Positions 36,004 through 44,758 of a stretch of DNA of 64,000 bases are shown here, piece by piece. The notes beneath the pieces were generated by a model. The model was not told the origin of the DNA and did no database searches. It worked only from the letters and a program-made list of their open reading frames with translations. This DNA is from Armatimonadota bacterium (GTDB lineage Bacteria > Sysuimicrobiota > Sysuimicrobiia > Sysuimicrobiales > Sysuimicrobiaceae): assembly GCA_031432545.1 (NCBI GenBank), contig JAVKGX010000001.1, positions 578,411-642,410 of the forward strand, written 5' to 3'. Every line of letters starts with the position of its first letter. Positions within the stretch are counted from its first letter, which is position 1. The translations under genes were made by a program, and so were the position numbers.

Positions 36004-37410
36004 ATGGCCGTAACGAATCCACTGGGAATCAACCTCGACGAATACAAGTGGGGTTTTCGCAAGCCCGAGGACTACGTCTACAAGTCCCGTAAGGGGCTGT
36101 CGCGCGATGTCGTCGAGGAGATCTCCTACATCAAGGGTGAGCCGGACTGGATGCGCGCCTTCCGCCTGCACAGCCTGGAGGTCTTTTGGAGCAAGCCGAT
36201 GCCGAAGTGGGGCGCGGACCTGTCCGCGATCGACTTCGACAACATCTACTACTACATCAAGCCGACCGAGAAGCAGGCGCGCAGCTGGGAAGACCTGCCG
36301 CCGGAGATCAAGGACACCTACGACCGGCTGGGCATCCCCGAGGCGGAGCGCAAGTTCCTGGCGGGCGTGGGGGCGCAGTACGAGAGCGAGGTCGTCTACC
36401 ACAATTTGAAGGAAGAGTGGGAGAAGCAGGGCGTCATCTTCCTGGACATGGATGGGGGGCTGCGCGAGCATCCGGACATCGTGCAGCAGTACTTCGGGAC
36501 CGTGGTCCCGCCCGAGGACAACAAGTTCGCGGCCCTCAACTCCGCGGTGTGGTCGGGAGGCTCGTTCGTCTACGTGCCCAAGGGGGTGCGCGTGGACATC
36601 CCGCTGCAGGCGTACTTCCGGATCAACGCCGAGAACATGGGACAGTTCGAGCGAACCCTGATCATCGTCGAGGACGGGGCCTACGTCCACTACGTGGAGG
36701 GATGCACGGCTCCGATCTACACCACGGACTCGCTGCACAGCGCGGTGGTGGAGATCGTCGTGAAGGAGGGCGGGCGCTGTCGGTACACGACGATCCAGAA
36801 CTGGTCGAAGAACGTCTACAACCTCGTGACCAAGCGTGCGGTGGCCTACCGCGACGCGACGATGGAGTGGGTCGACGGGAATCTGGGCTCCAAGATCACG
36901 ATGAAGTATCCGAGCGTCTACATGGTCGAGCCGGGGGCCAAGGCCGAGATCCTCTCGGTGGCGTTCGCCGGCGCCGGCCAGCACCAGGACCCCGGTGGCA
37001 AGGTGATCCACGCCGCGCCGTACACGCAGTCCTCGGTCGTCAGCAAGTCGATCAGCAAGGACGGCGGCCGCGCTGGCTACCGCGGTCTGGTGAAGGTCTA
37101 TAAAGGCGCGCACGGCAGCAAGTGCGCGGTGCGGTGCGACGCGCTGATCCTCGACGAACGGTCGCGGTCGGACACGTACCCAACAATGGAGATCGACGAG
37201 GAAGACGTGCAGATCACGCACGAGGCGACGGTGTCCAAGGTCAGCGACGAGCAGCTGTTCTACCTGATGAGCCGCGGGATCAAGGAGGACGAGGCGATGA
37301 ACATGATCGTCCGCGGCTTCATCGAACCGATCGCCAAGGAACTCCCGCTGGAGTACGCGGTCGAGCTCAACCGGTTGATCGCCCTCGAGATGGAGGGCTC
37401 GGTCGGATAA
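36004..37410 (+). CDS. sufB: Fe-S cluster scaffold protein
   Basis: 468 residues, full length. GGGAGG precedes ATG 36004. Family marks: [94 protein letters not shown] and [20 protein letters not shown]. Assembles nascent clusters with SufC and SufD. Confidence 0.97.
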   Translation: MAVTNPLGINLDEYKWGFRKPEDYVYKSRKGLSRDVVEEISYIKGEPDWMRAFRLHSLEVFWSKPMPKWGADLSAIDFDNIYYYIKPTEKQARSWEDLPPEIKDTYDRLGIPEAERKFLAGVGAQYESEVVYHNLKEEWEKQGVIFLDMDGGLREHPDIVQQYFGTVVPPEDNKFAALNSAVWSGGSFVYVPKGVRVDIPLQAYFRINAENMGQFERTLIIVEDGAYVHYVEGCTAPIYTTDSLHSAVVEIVVKEGGRCRYTTIQNWSKNVYNLVTKRAVAYRDATMEWVDGNLGSKITMKYPSVYMVEPGAKAEILSVAFAGAGQHQDPGGKVIHAAPYTQSSVVSKSISKDGGRAGYRGLVKVYKGAHGSKCAVRCDALILDERSRSDTYPTMEIDEEDVQITHEATVSKVSDEQLFYLMSRGIKEDEAMNMIVRGFIEPIAKELPLEYAVELNRLIALEMEGSVG

Positions 37411-37454
37411 CCCGCCCGCAGTGCGCATGCGGGCGCCGGCCTCTGACGGTCTAC

Positions 37455-37482
37455 CGGGGCAGGGCCGTGTCGCCCTGCCCCG
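37455..37482 (+). terminator. Hairpin between sufB and sufD
   Basis: Perfect 11-bp stem CGGGGCAGGGC (37455-37465) with 37472-37482 and a 6-base loop, followed by TTT. Looks like an attenuator that would make sufC and sufB more abundant than the distal genes. Confidence 0.6.
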
Positions 37483-37510
37483 TTTGATGACGCGCGATGG
37501 AGGCACAACG

Positions 37511-38887
37511 TTGGGTGACGGTGCGAAGCTGCAGACTCCTGTGGCGTTCGACGAGACGGCGCTGCGACAGCTGGCGGCCATGTGGCGTGAGCCCGACTGG
37601 ATGACGGAATCGCGGCTGGCGGCGCTGGCGGCGTTCGAGCGGCTGCCTTTGCCGGAGCCGACCGACGAAGCCTGGAGGAGGACGCCTCCCAACGACCTGT
37701 CGTGGGAGGGCCTGCATCCGGTTCTGGAGGAAGCCCAAGACAGCGAGCTTCCCCGGGCCGTGCGGGCGGCGCTCGATGCGGAGCCTGCTCGGTCGGGTGT
37801 GGTGGTGAACCGCAACGGCGCACCGGTGCTCGCGTACGTGGACGACGACCTGCGCCGCGGGGGTGTGATCTTCACCGACCTGCGCTCCGCTCTCCGGGAC
37901 TGCGCCGATCGGGTGCGGCCGCACCTGGGGCGCATCGTCCGCGCCGAGGAGAGCAAGTTCGCCGCCCACCACGCAGCGTTTTTGAGCGGCGGTCTCTTCG
38001 TGTACGTCCCGCGGGGGGTCGAAGTGGATCGGCCCCTGGTGGCGGCCGAGTGGATCGACGCCCAGCGCGCCGCGGTGTTCCCTCACGTGCTGATCGTCGC
38101 CGAACCCCAAAGCCGCCTTACGGTCGTGCAGCGCTGGTTGTCGACCGGTCCTGGCGAGGCGCTGGTCAACGCCGCGGTCGAGGTCGTCTGTGGGGAGGGG
38201 GCGCAGGTCCGCTACGTGAGCCTGCAGGAGCTGGGGCACGGCGTGCGCGAGCTGGTCACTTGGCGCGCGCGCATCGGACGGGACGCAGTCCTGCGCAGCC
38301 TGGTCGCGGGTTTCGGCGCACGGCTATCGAAGGTCTTCGTGGAGTCCTACCTGAGCGAGTCCGGGGGATCGTCGGAGATGCTCGGCCTGTTCTTCGCCGA
38401 TGACGCGCAACACTACGACGCGCACACGCTGCAAGAGCACCTGGCGCCCCACACGACGAGCGACCTGCTCTACAAGAACGCGCTGCTCCAAACCGCCCGG
38501 ACCGTGTTCGCCGGTATGATCCGCGTGCACCCCGGCGGGCAACGGACCAACGCGTTCCAGTCCAACCGGAACCTGCTGCTCTCGCGCGACGCCAAGGCCG
38601 ACAGCAAGCCGGAACTGGAGATCATGGCCAATGACCTGCGGTGCACGCACGGGTCGGCCGTCTCCCGGCTGGAAGAGCAGCACCTGTTCTACCTGCAGAC
38701 GCGGGGCCTCAGCCGGCGCCAGGCGGTCCACATGATCGTTGAGGGGTTCTTCGCGGAGGTCTTGGACCGCCTCCCTCTGGAGGGGGTCCGGCAGGCGATC
38801 GAGCAGCGCGTCGCCGAGAAGATGGGCGCCCAGGCGCCGTTGGGACGCGCGGCGGCGCTTGGGGGCCTGCTGGAGGAGGCGTCGTAG
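37511..38887 (+). CDS. sufD: Fe-S cluster assembly protein
   Basis: 458 residues from TTG 37511, supported by GATGGAGG (37496-37503) with 7-base spacing; starts at 37421 or 37487 lie before or just behind the hairpin without a ribosome site. SufD features: EPDWMTESRLAALAAFERLP, HHAAFLSGGLFVYVPRGVEV, AHTLQEHLAPHTTSDLLYKN and CTHGSAVSRLEEQHLFYLQT. Completes the SufBCD complex. Confidence 0.94.
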   Translation: MGDGAKLQTPVAFDETALRQLAAMWREPDWMTESRLAALAAFERLPLPEPTDEAWRRTPPNDLSWEGLHPVLEEAQDSELPRAVRAALDAEPARSGVVVNRNGAPVLAYVDDDLRRGGVIFTDLRSALRDCADRVRPHLGRIVRAEESKFAAHHAAFLSGGLFVYVPRGVEVDRPLVAAEWIDAQRAAVFPHVLIVAEPQSRLTVVQRWLSTGPGEALVNAAVEVVCGEGAQVRYVSLQELGHGVRELVTWRARIGRDAVLRSLVAGFGARLSKVFVESYLSESGGSSEMLGLFFADDAQHYDAHTLQEHLAPHTTSDLLYKNALLQTARTVFAGMIRVHPGGQRTNAFQSNRNLLLSRDAKADSKPELEIMANDLRCTHGSAVSRLEEQHLFYLQTRGLSRRQAVHMIVEGFFAEVLDRLPLEGVRQAIEQRVAEKMGAQAPLGRAAALGGLLEEAS

Positions 38888-38892
38888 ACGAG

Positions 38893-39234
38893 ATGAGCGA
38901 CTACGTACGGGTCGGCAGGGCGGACGAGATCCCCAACAACCGCGGAAAGGCCTTCGAGGTCGCCGGGCGGCGGATCGCGGTGTACAACCTCAACGGCAGT
39001 TTCTACGCGATCGACGACACGTGTACGCACGAGGAGGCGTCGCTCGCGGCAGGGCCGGTCATGGGAGAGATGGCGGTGTGCCCGCGGCACGGTTCCCGCT
39101 TCCACATCCCGACCGGGCAGGTCCGCTCCCTGCCAGCCGTGCACAACGTAGCGGTCTACGAGGTCCGGGTGGAAGGCGACGAGGTGTACGTGAACCCGAC
39201 GCCGAAGGTGCGGACGGGGCGCATCCACGGGTGA
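38893..39234 (+). CDS. Rieske-type [2Fe-2S] ferredoxin in the suf operon
   Basis: 113 residues. Rieske ligands are C44/H46 in DTCTHEEAS and C63/H66 in VCPRHGSRFHIP, the short NirD/BphF-type soluble form without membrane anchor. It sits between sufD and sufS with short gaps, so it likely supplies electrons to, or is matured by, the Suf machinery. Its exact role in such operons is not established. Confidence 0.9.
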   Translation: MSDYVRVGRADEIPNNRGKAFEVAGRRIAVYNLNGSFYAIDDTCTHEEASLAAGPVMGEMAVCPRHGSRFHIPTGQVRSLPAVHNVAVYEVRVEGDEVYVNPTPKVRTGRIHG

Positions 39235-39267
39235 CGGCCCCGCGCCCGGCGGGAGGCGGTGAGCACG

Positions 39268-40497
39268 ATGGCGTTGCCGGCGGACGTCCGCGACGACTTC
39301 CCCATTCTTTACCGGAAGGTCGACGGAAAGCCGCTCGTCTACCTCGATAGCGCCGCCACCTCCCAGAAACCGCGGGTGGTGCTGGACGCGCTGCGCGCGT
39401 TCTACGAGGAATACAACGCCAACGTCCACCGCGCGCTGTACCGGATCGCCGAGCGCGCGACGCTGGCCTACGAGGAGGCTCGCCAGAAGGTCGCCGCGTT
39501 CGTGGGTGGCCGCTCCGAAGAGCTGGTGTTTACGCGGGGGACGACTGAGGCGATCAACCTCGTCGCCTACGCGTACGGCCGTTGGGGCCTGCGCGAGGGC
39601 GACGAGATCCTCGTGACCGAGATGGAGCACCACAGCAACCTCGTCCCCTGGCAGATCCTCGCGGCGGAGCGGGGCGCCCGGCTGCGGTTCGTTCCGGTCC
39701 GCGAGGACGGTACGCTCGATCTCGACGCCCTCGAACATCTGCTGACGGACCGTACCCGCATCGTCGCGCTGACCCATCAATCGAACGTCGTCGGGACGAT
39801 CAACCCGGTCCGGGAGATCGCCGACCGTGCACACGCCGTCGGTGCGGTCGTCGTCGTCGACGGCGCACAGAGCGTGCCGCACATGCCGGTGGACGTCGCT
39901 TCGCTGGGATGCGACTTCCTCGCGTTTTCGGGGCACAAGATGTGCGGACCGACGGGGATCGGTGCGCTGTGGGGACGGTACGACCTGCTGGAGCGGATGC
40001 CGCCGTTCCACGGCGGGGGCGAGATGATCGAGCGCGTGGAGTTGCAGCGGTCCACGTACAAGGACCCGCCGCACAAGTTCGAGGCCGGCACTCCGAACAT
40101 CGCCGATGCGATCGCTCTCGGCGTGGCCGTCGACTACCTCCGGCGGATCGGCCGGGAAGCGATCCGGGAGCACGAAAAATCCCTGACACGGTATGCACTG
40201 GCCCAGCTGCAGGAGGTCGCTGGCGTTCGCATCTACGGACCCCGCGACGTCGAACGGCGCGGCGGAGCGGTGGCCTTCACGGTGGAGGGCGTGCATCCGC
40301 ACGACGTCGCCCAGGTTCTCGACAGCGAAGGGGTGTGCGTGCGTGCCGGGCACCACTGCGCGCAGCCCCTGCACCGGAGGCTTGGGGTACAGTCGACGGC
40401 CCGCGCAAGCCTGTACCTTTACAACACCACCGACGATCTGGACGTACTGGTGCGCGGATTGGAGAGAGTGAAAGCATTCTTCGGGATCCGGGGATAG
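39268..40497 (+). CDS. sufS: Cysteine desulfurase
   Basis: 409 residues. ATG 39268 is preferred; GTG 39259 lies only two bases after GGGAGG. PLP-dependent group II desulfurase: YLDSAATSQKP, ATLAYEEARQKVAAFVGG, PLP-lysine in SGHKMCGPTGIGALWG, catalytic Cys in RAGHHCAQPLHRRLG (about 363). Provides sulfane sulfur to SufU and the scaffold. Confidence 0.96.
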   Translation: MALPADVRDDFPILYRKVDGKPLVYLDSAATSQKPRVVLDALRAFYEEYNANVHRALYRIAERATLAYEEARQKVAAFVGGRSEELVFTRGTTEAINLVAYAYGRWGLREGDEILVTEMEHHSNLVPWQILAAERGARLRFVPVREDGTLDLDALEHLLTDRTRIVALTHQSNVVGTINPVREIADRAHAVGAVVVVDGAQSVPHMPVDVASLGCDFLAFSGHKMCGPTGIGALWGRYDLLERMPPFHGGGEMIERVELQRSTYKDPPHKFEAGTPNIADAIALGVAVDYLRRIGREAIREHEKSLTRYALAQLQEVAGVRIYGPRDVERRGGAVAFTVEGVHPHDVAQVLDSEGVCVRAGHHCAQPLHRRLGVQSTARASLYLYNTTDDLDVLVRGLERVKAFFGIRG

Positions 40498-40525
40498 CGG
40501 GCGGACCGCCGGCCGCCGACCAGCG

Positions 40526-40993
40526 ATGCTCGACGACTTGTATCGGGAGATCATCCTCGACCACTACGCGCACCCCCGCAACCGGGGCCGCCTGGATCCA
40601 GCGGACATTGCGGTGGAGGGCGCGAACCCGTCCTGCGGCGATGAAATCAGCGTCTTCGCCCGCATCCGTGACGGTGTGATCGAGGAGGTGTCCTTCGAGG
40701 GCAGAGGCTGCTCGATCAGCCAGGCGTCGGCGTCGATGATGACCGAGAGAGTGAAGGGCAAGACGCTGGCGGACGCCACAGCGCTCGTGGACCGCTTCAA
40801 GGCCATGATGCAGGGCCAGCCTGTCGACGCGGAGGAAGCGGGCGACCTTGCCGCCCTGCAGGGCGTGCGCAAGTTCCCGGTGAGGATCAAATGCGCCACG
40901 CTCGCCTGGGTGGCGCTGCAACAGGGGGTGGCCGAGTACGAGGCGGGTCACCGCCAGGTGGTCACCGCCGCCTCTTCCGAGGACGATCTGTAG
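40526..40993 (+). CDS. sufU: Sulfur-transfer protein SufU
   Basis: 155 residues. Zn-binding Cys residues C37 (NPSCGDE, with D39), C62 (GRGCSISQAS) and C123 (RIKCATLAW) are all present, as is the insertion of about 20 residues that separates SufU from IscU. It accepts persulfide from SufS. Last suf gene; a short gap follows. Confidence 0.95.
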   Translation: MLDDLYREIILDHYAHPRNRGRLDPADIAVEGANPSCGDEISVFARIRDGVIEEVSFEGRGCSISQASASMMTERVKGKTLADATALVDRFKAMMQGQPVDAEEAGDLAALQGVRKFPVRIKCATLAWVALQQGVAEYEAGHRQVVTAASSEDDL

Positions 40994-41029
40994 CGTTTCC
41001 TTCCGATGTGCCCGTAAACTGAGAGAGCC

Positions 41030-41572
41030 GTGAGGCGCATTCTGATCCTACTGGGGATCCTGGGCGGCATCGCGGCGGGTGCCTGCGCGGTGCAGCGGAC
41101 GGCCGAAGTACAGCCGCTGCTGTCTTCGGTGCGGATGCAGACGTCCGGGGTGCAGCGTGCGGCGCCGGACTTCATCGGCGAGACCCTGGATGGGCGGGAG
41201 CTGGCGTTGTCGGAGTTGCGCGGCAAGCCGGTGGTGGTGAACTTCTGGGCCTCGTGGTGCGCGCCGTGCAAGCTGGAGATGCCGGTCCTGTCGGCGGCGG
41301 CCCGCAGGCATGCCGGGCGCGTTCATTTCGTCGGTGTGAACGTCCTAGACAGGTTGGACGACGCCCGACGGTTCGCACGACAGATCGAGATTCCGTTCCC
41401 GTCGGTGTACGACGATGGCTCCCTGCTGCAGGCCTATCAGGTGGTGGGTCTGCCGACGACGGTGTTCATCACGGCCGACGGCCGAGTCGCGGCCACCCAC
41501 GCAGGCCCGTTCGTCGGGGAGGAGGGCACGCGGCGTCTGGAAACCTACCTCGCAGCACTGCTGAGGCCCTAG
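41030..41572 (+). CDS. TlpA/ResA-type thiol-disulfide oxidoreductase
   Basis: 180 residues from GTG 41030. The N-terminal hydrophobic segment (4-19) ends GIAAGAC, so C19 could be lipidated, though the lipobox is poor. The thioredoxin domain has WASWCAPC (C77/C80) and the cis-Pro in GLPTTVFI. It should reduce disulfides outside the membrane, for instance in cytochrome c maturation. Four bases before the next gene, so probably co-transcribed. Confidence 0.9.
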   Translation: MRRILILLGILGGIAAGACAVQRTAEVQPLLSSVRMQTSGVQRAAPDFIGETLDGRELALSELRGKPVVVNFWASWCAPCKLEMPVLSAAARRHAGRVHFVGVNVLDRLDDARRFARQIEIPFPSVYDDGSLLQAYQVVGLPTTVFITADGRVAATHAGPFVGEEGTRRLETYLAALLRP

Positions 41573-41575
41573 GTC

Positions 41576-42343
41576 GTGGCGGAGCGTGCTGAGTCCGTGG
41601 TTCCGCGGGCCGTGCCCGGTCGTGCGCAGGCGATCGCCCTGCAGGTCCTGGCCGTCGCGGTGCTGACGGCCATGGGCTTTTTGCTGGTCAGTCAGGTCCG
41701 TGCCGGCCGACAGCTTCAACAGGAGCCGGAGGTCCGCACCCGCAACCTCTACGCGCTGGCGGTGATGCTGCGCCAGGAACGGGAGGCCCGCAGGCGCATG
41801 GAGCAACAGATCGCGGGGTTGCAGGTACGGGTCCGGGAGTACGAGCAGGCGGCGGCGGAAGGCCGGACCGTGACGGAGTCGCTCCAGCGGCAGGTGGAGC
41901 AGTTTCGGGTCGCGCTGGGGCTGCAGGCATTAGAGGGACCGGGTGTGGTGGTACGTGTCAGCGAGCCGCGCCTGCAGCCGGCCGGAACCGGCCCGATCGT
42001 CGTGCAGTACCAGGACCTGGTGGGCATCGCCAACGAGCTGTGGGCGGCCGGCGCGGAGGCGGTGTCGGTCAACGGGCAGCGGATCTTCGCCACCAGCGGG
42101 TTCAGCCAGGTCGGCGGGACGATCATCGTCAACCTGCAGCGGCTGTCGCCTCCGTACGTCATGCTGGCGATCGGGGACCCGGCGACACTGGAGGGTGCGC
42201 TGAACATACGGGGCGGGCTCGTCGAGGGCCTGCGCGGGCTGGGGCTGGAGATCCGCATCGAGCGCCGGGAGCGCGTGACCGTACCGCCGTACCGCGGTTC
42301 GATCCAGTTCGAGTATGCCAAGCCGGTGGAGCGTGGCAGGTAG
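41576..42343 (+). CDS. DUF881 (YlxW-like) membrane protein
   Basis: 255 residues from GTG 41576. One membrane helix (about 21-41), a coiled coil (about 55-115, with REARRRMEQQIAGLQVRVRE), then the DUF881 domain: GPGVVVRVSEP, YQDLVGIANELWAAGAEAVS and VNGQRIFATSGF. In Gram-positive bacteria such genes lie near division genes; here it stands after a thioredoxin and its role is unknown. Confidence 0.85.
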   Translation: MAERAESVVPRAVPGRAQAIALQVLAVAVLTAMGFLLVSQVRAGRQLQQEPEVRTRNLYALAVMLRQEREARRRMEQQIAGLQVRVREYEQAAAEGRTVTESLQRQVEQFRVALGLQALEGPGVVVRVSEPRLQPAGTGPIVVQYQDLVGIANELWAAGAEAVSVNGQRIFATSGFSQVGGTIIVNLQRLSPPYVMLAIGDPATLEGALNIRGGLVEGLRGLGLEIRIERRERVTVPPYRGSIQFEYAKPVERGR

Positions 42344-43400
42344 CCGGCGTTACGACGCCGTCATCGTCGGGGCCTCGTTTGCCGGTCTCGCGCTCGCGCA
42401 GCGGTTGCGCGGACGGCGGGTGCTGCTCGTCGACCGCGACCCCGTGGGGGCGAACCAGACGTCCGCGTGCGGTGCGCCGCTGCGTCTGGTCGAGGCGGTG
42501 GGAGCCGGGGATGCGGTCCAGCAGGTGCACGACGCGATCTGGATCCACACGACGCGCGGGGAATATCGGTGGGACATCGCCCACCATCCGTATTGCACGT
42601 TCGACTACGCGCGCTTTTGCGAACTCGCGCTGGCCCGGTGTGACGCGCAGTTCGTCCAGGCATCCGCACGCGGGCTTTCAGGCGGCGCGGTTCATACGTC
42701 GCGGGGAGTGTTTCGAGCCCGGCTGATCGCGGACTGCACCGGGTGGCGTGCGGCGGTGGGGCGTGCCGTCTCCCCCGATCTGCATCTGGGGCAGTGGCAA
42801 GGGTTCGGGATCGAGACCGAGGTTTCCTGTGCGTTTCCGGCGGGCCTGCACTTCTACTTCTGGCCGGACGTGGCGCCCGGCGGGTACGCCTGGGCCTTCC
42901 CGTGCGGCGGCGCGGTTCGCTTCGGCGTGCTGTCCTACCGGGGTGAGACCCAGCTCCGACCGGGTCTGCTCGCGTTTTTGGAACGGTTCGGGGTCGCGCC
43001 CACGACCTACCACGGCGGCTTCCTCGGATCCGGGGCCTACGACCCGGTGGTCGGTGGGATCTTCGTCGTCGGCGACGGTGCGGGGCAGTGCCTGCCTTTG
43101 ACCGGCGAGGGGATCCGGACGGCCATCCACGCCGCCTGGGTGGTCGGTGACCTATTCGCCCGTGTGCTCGACGGGGCGGTTTCGCCCGAGTGGGCCGCCT
43201 ACGCGTACCGGAGGTACGTCCGCGAGCAGCGCCGCGGCGTGTACTTCCTGGCGGGGGCGACGCTGGCCGCGCTCCATCTGCCCCGAGGGCTGCTGAACGC
43301 GGTGATCGGATGGTTCTCCGGGCTGCACGCCCAGCGGATCTTCCTCTCGCACTACCTGGCGACATTCGCACCCCCGTCCTGGCTTGCCTCCTCTCGCTGA
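42315..43400 (+). CDS. Geranylgeranyl-reductase-family FAD-dependent oxidoreductase
   Basis: 361 residues; overlaps the DUF881 gene by 29 bases, or 11 if translation starts at GTG 42333. FAD-binding Rossmann motif VIVGASFAGLALAQRL, with the second FAD motif VVGDGAGQCLPLTGEGIRTA near 250. The central fold and FYFWPDVAPGGYAWAFPCGG fit the geranylgeranyl reductase/MenJ group, which saturates isoprenoid chains. With a menaquinone operon in the window, reduction of the quinone side chain is a reasonable guess. Confidence 0.75.
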   Translation: MPSRWSVAGSRRYDAVIVGASFAGLALAQRLRGRRVLLVDRDPVGANQTSACGAPLRLVEAVGAGDAVQQVHDAIWIHTTRGEYRWDIAHHPYCTFDYARFCELALARCDAQFVQASARGLSGGAVHTSRGVFRARLIADCTGWRAAVGRAVSPDLHLGQWQGFGIETEVSCAFPAGLHFYFWPDVAPGGYAWAFPCGGAVRFGVLSYRGETQLRPGLLAFLERFGVAPTTYHGGFLGSGAYDPVVGGIFVVGDGAGQCLPLTGEGIRTAIHAAWVVGDLFARVLDGAVSPEWAAYAYRRYVREQRRGVYFLAGATLAALHLPRGLLNAVIGWFSGLHAQRIFLSHYLATFAPPSWLASSR

Positions 43401-43504
43401 GGCGCCGGGTGCGACCTGGGTGGGAGGATGCGGCTGGGGACGCTTGCGCTTCGACTGAAAGGCGGGCAGACCGCGACGGCGGGGGATGATATGTTGGGTG
43501 AGGG

Positions 43505-43591
43505 GCCGGAGTGGCGGAACCGGCAGACGCGCCGGACTCAAAATCCGGTGGGCGCAAGCCCGTGTGGGTTCGACTCCCACCTCCGGCACCA
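43505..43591 (+). tRNA. tRNA-Leu (anticodon CAA)
   Basis: 87 bases with encoded CCA. Acceptor GCCGGAG pairs with CTCCGGC; anticodon stem CCGGA/TCCGG encloses loop CTCAAAA giving CAA; the long variable arm (GGGCGCAAGCCC) is the class II hallmark of tRNA-Leu; T-arm loop GTTCGACTC. Confidence 0.96.
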
Positions 43592-43598
43592 GTCAACC

Positions 43599-43673
43599 GG
43601 GCGGATAGCTCAGCGGGAGAGCACTTCCCTTACAAGGAAGGGGTCGCAGGTTCGAACCCTGCTCCGCCCACCA
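43599..43673 (+). tRNA. tRNA-Val (anticodon UAC)
   Basis: 75 bases with encoded CCA. Acceptor GGGCGGA pairs with TCCGCCC; D-arm TAGCTCAGCGGGAGAGC; anticodon loop CTTACAA gives UAC; T-arm GCAGGTTCGAACCCTGC. Seven bases after tRNA-Leu, so the two are likely one transcript. Confidence 0.96.
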
Positions 43674-43744
43674 GGAGAGGGGAACGGTGGCCGGCCTGAT
43701 TTGCTCCCACGCGAAGTTCGACAGTGCGAGACCCCGCATCGCTG

Positions 43745-43999
43745 ATGTGTACCGGCTTTCCCATGCGCGTACTGGCGGTCGACTGCGATCAACTGCTGGC
43801 GCGCGTCGCGTACGGCCAAGGCGAACAGGACGTGACGATCGCGACGCTGGACCAGGAGATCGCCCCGGGCGACTGGGTGCTCGTCTATCTGGGGATGGCG
43901 GTGAGCAAGCTCACCGAGCGTGAGGCCGCAGACATCATCGCGTTTTACGAGCACGGCCGCGTGCCGCCGATCGGAGGAACCGGTGATGAAAAAGATTGA
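43745..43999 (+). CDS. HypC/HupF-family small protein lacking the conserved His
   Basis: 84 residues. ATG 43745 is chosen because HypC proteins begin Met-Cys and the N-terminal Cys is their cofactor ligand: here MCTGFPMRV. The core ARVAYGQGEQ, APGDWVLVYLGMAVSKLTER follows the family. Canonical HypC has a His (VLVHxGFA) that helps bind the Fe(CN)2CO unit; here that place is Tyr48. No hydrogenase or other hyp gene is present. It overlaps the next gene by 14 bases, so the pair is translated together. Confidence 0.75.
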   Translation: MCTGFPMRVLAVDCDQLLARVAYGQGEQDVTIATLDQEIAPGDWVLVYLGMAVSKLTEREAADIIAFYEHGRVPPIGGTGDEKD

Positions 44000-44744
44000 T
44001 CGTGGACGGGGAGCGTTGCTGGCGGCGCAGTTCAGCTTCATGCCCAACCGGCTCGGTTTGTGCGGGCCCGACGCCAACGAGGTGATGCTCGGTCACCTCG
44101 TCGACCGCCACGCGGACCGCGAGCTCGAAGAGGTCCTACGCGGCTTTCACGGCGCTTATCCCTATCTGCACTTCATCGCGTACGCATCGGGAATCCGCGA
44201 TCCGTTCGACCCCCGCGTGACGGAGGCGTACTGGATCGGCAACGAGCTGTTGGAAAGCGTGTCGATGGACGACTTCCACGTCCATTTGCGCGAGCGGTTC
44301 GAGCGACGCTTCCCACCCAAGCTGTTGGACGCGCTGCTCGGCCACGTCCCCGCCGGTGCGCACGCCCACCACAACTTCCACGTACTGGCGATGCCCCTGC
44401 GCACCGGCCACCAGGAGGTGCCGCACACGCTTGCGACGATGGACGCCTGTCGCGTCAGCTGGGGGCGGGTGCAGGCGGTTGTGGGCGACGACCTGCTCGT
44501 CGAACGCCGTCCGCTGGTGCTGCGCGACGGTGCGCTGGCCCTGGGCGATCCCCAGACGCAGGTCGTGAAGTGGCGATTCGGCGGCAAGGCGTTCTGCCAG
44601 CCCCGGCCCGGCGATGCCGTGGCGATCCACTGGGGCTGCGCGTGCCAGCGGCTGAGTGAACGCCAGCTCCGCCACCTCGTCCGCGAGACGCGGCGTCATC
44701 TGGGGATCGCCAACGCCCGCAAGGCCAACGTCGTGTTCCGCTGA
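43986..44744 (+). CDS. Uncharacterised His/Cys-rich protein paired with the HypC-like gene
   Basis: 252 residues from ATG 43986. I recall similar proteins (possibly DUF6390) next to hypC genes but am not certain of the family. Candidate metal ligands: C26 (RLGLCGPD), H126/H128/H129/H132 (AGAHAHHNFHV), C204 (AFCQPRPGD), H215, C218 and C220 (IHWGCACQRLS). There is no signal peptide or membrane helix, so it is cytoplasmic. FHGAYPYLHFIAYASG looks like a conserved core. Overlap with the HypC-like gene suggests a complex or joint handling of a metal cofactor; the function is unknown. Confidence 0.65.
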   Translation: MKKIDRGRGALLAAQFSFMPNRLGLCGPDANEVMLGHLVDRHADRELEEVLRGFHGAYPYLHFIAYASGIRDPFDPRVTEAYWIGNELLESVSMDDFHVHLRERFERRFPPKLLDALLGHVPAGAHAHHNFHVLAMPLRTGHQEVPHTLATMDACRVSWGRVQAVVGDDLLVERRPLVLRDGALALGDPQTQVVKWRFGGKAFCQPRPGDAVAIHWGCACQRLSERQLRHLVRETRRHLGIANARKANVVFR

Positions 44745-44758
44745 CCGAGAGCCGTACC

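Noticed and set aside
43745-43999. Evidence for a hydrogenase in this region
   Set aside because: Only one HypC-like gene, lacking the conserved His; no hydrogenase subunits or other maturation genes are in the window.
43505-44744. Integrated element at the tRNA pair
   Set aside because: tRNA genes are frequent integration targets, but I see no integrase and no repeat of the tRNA 3' end downstream.
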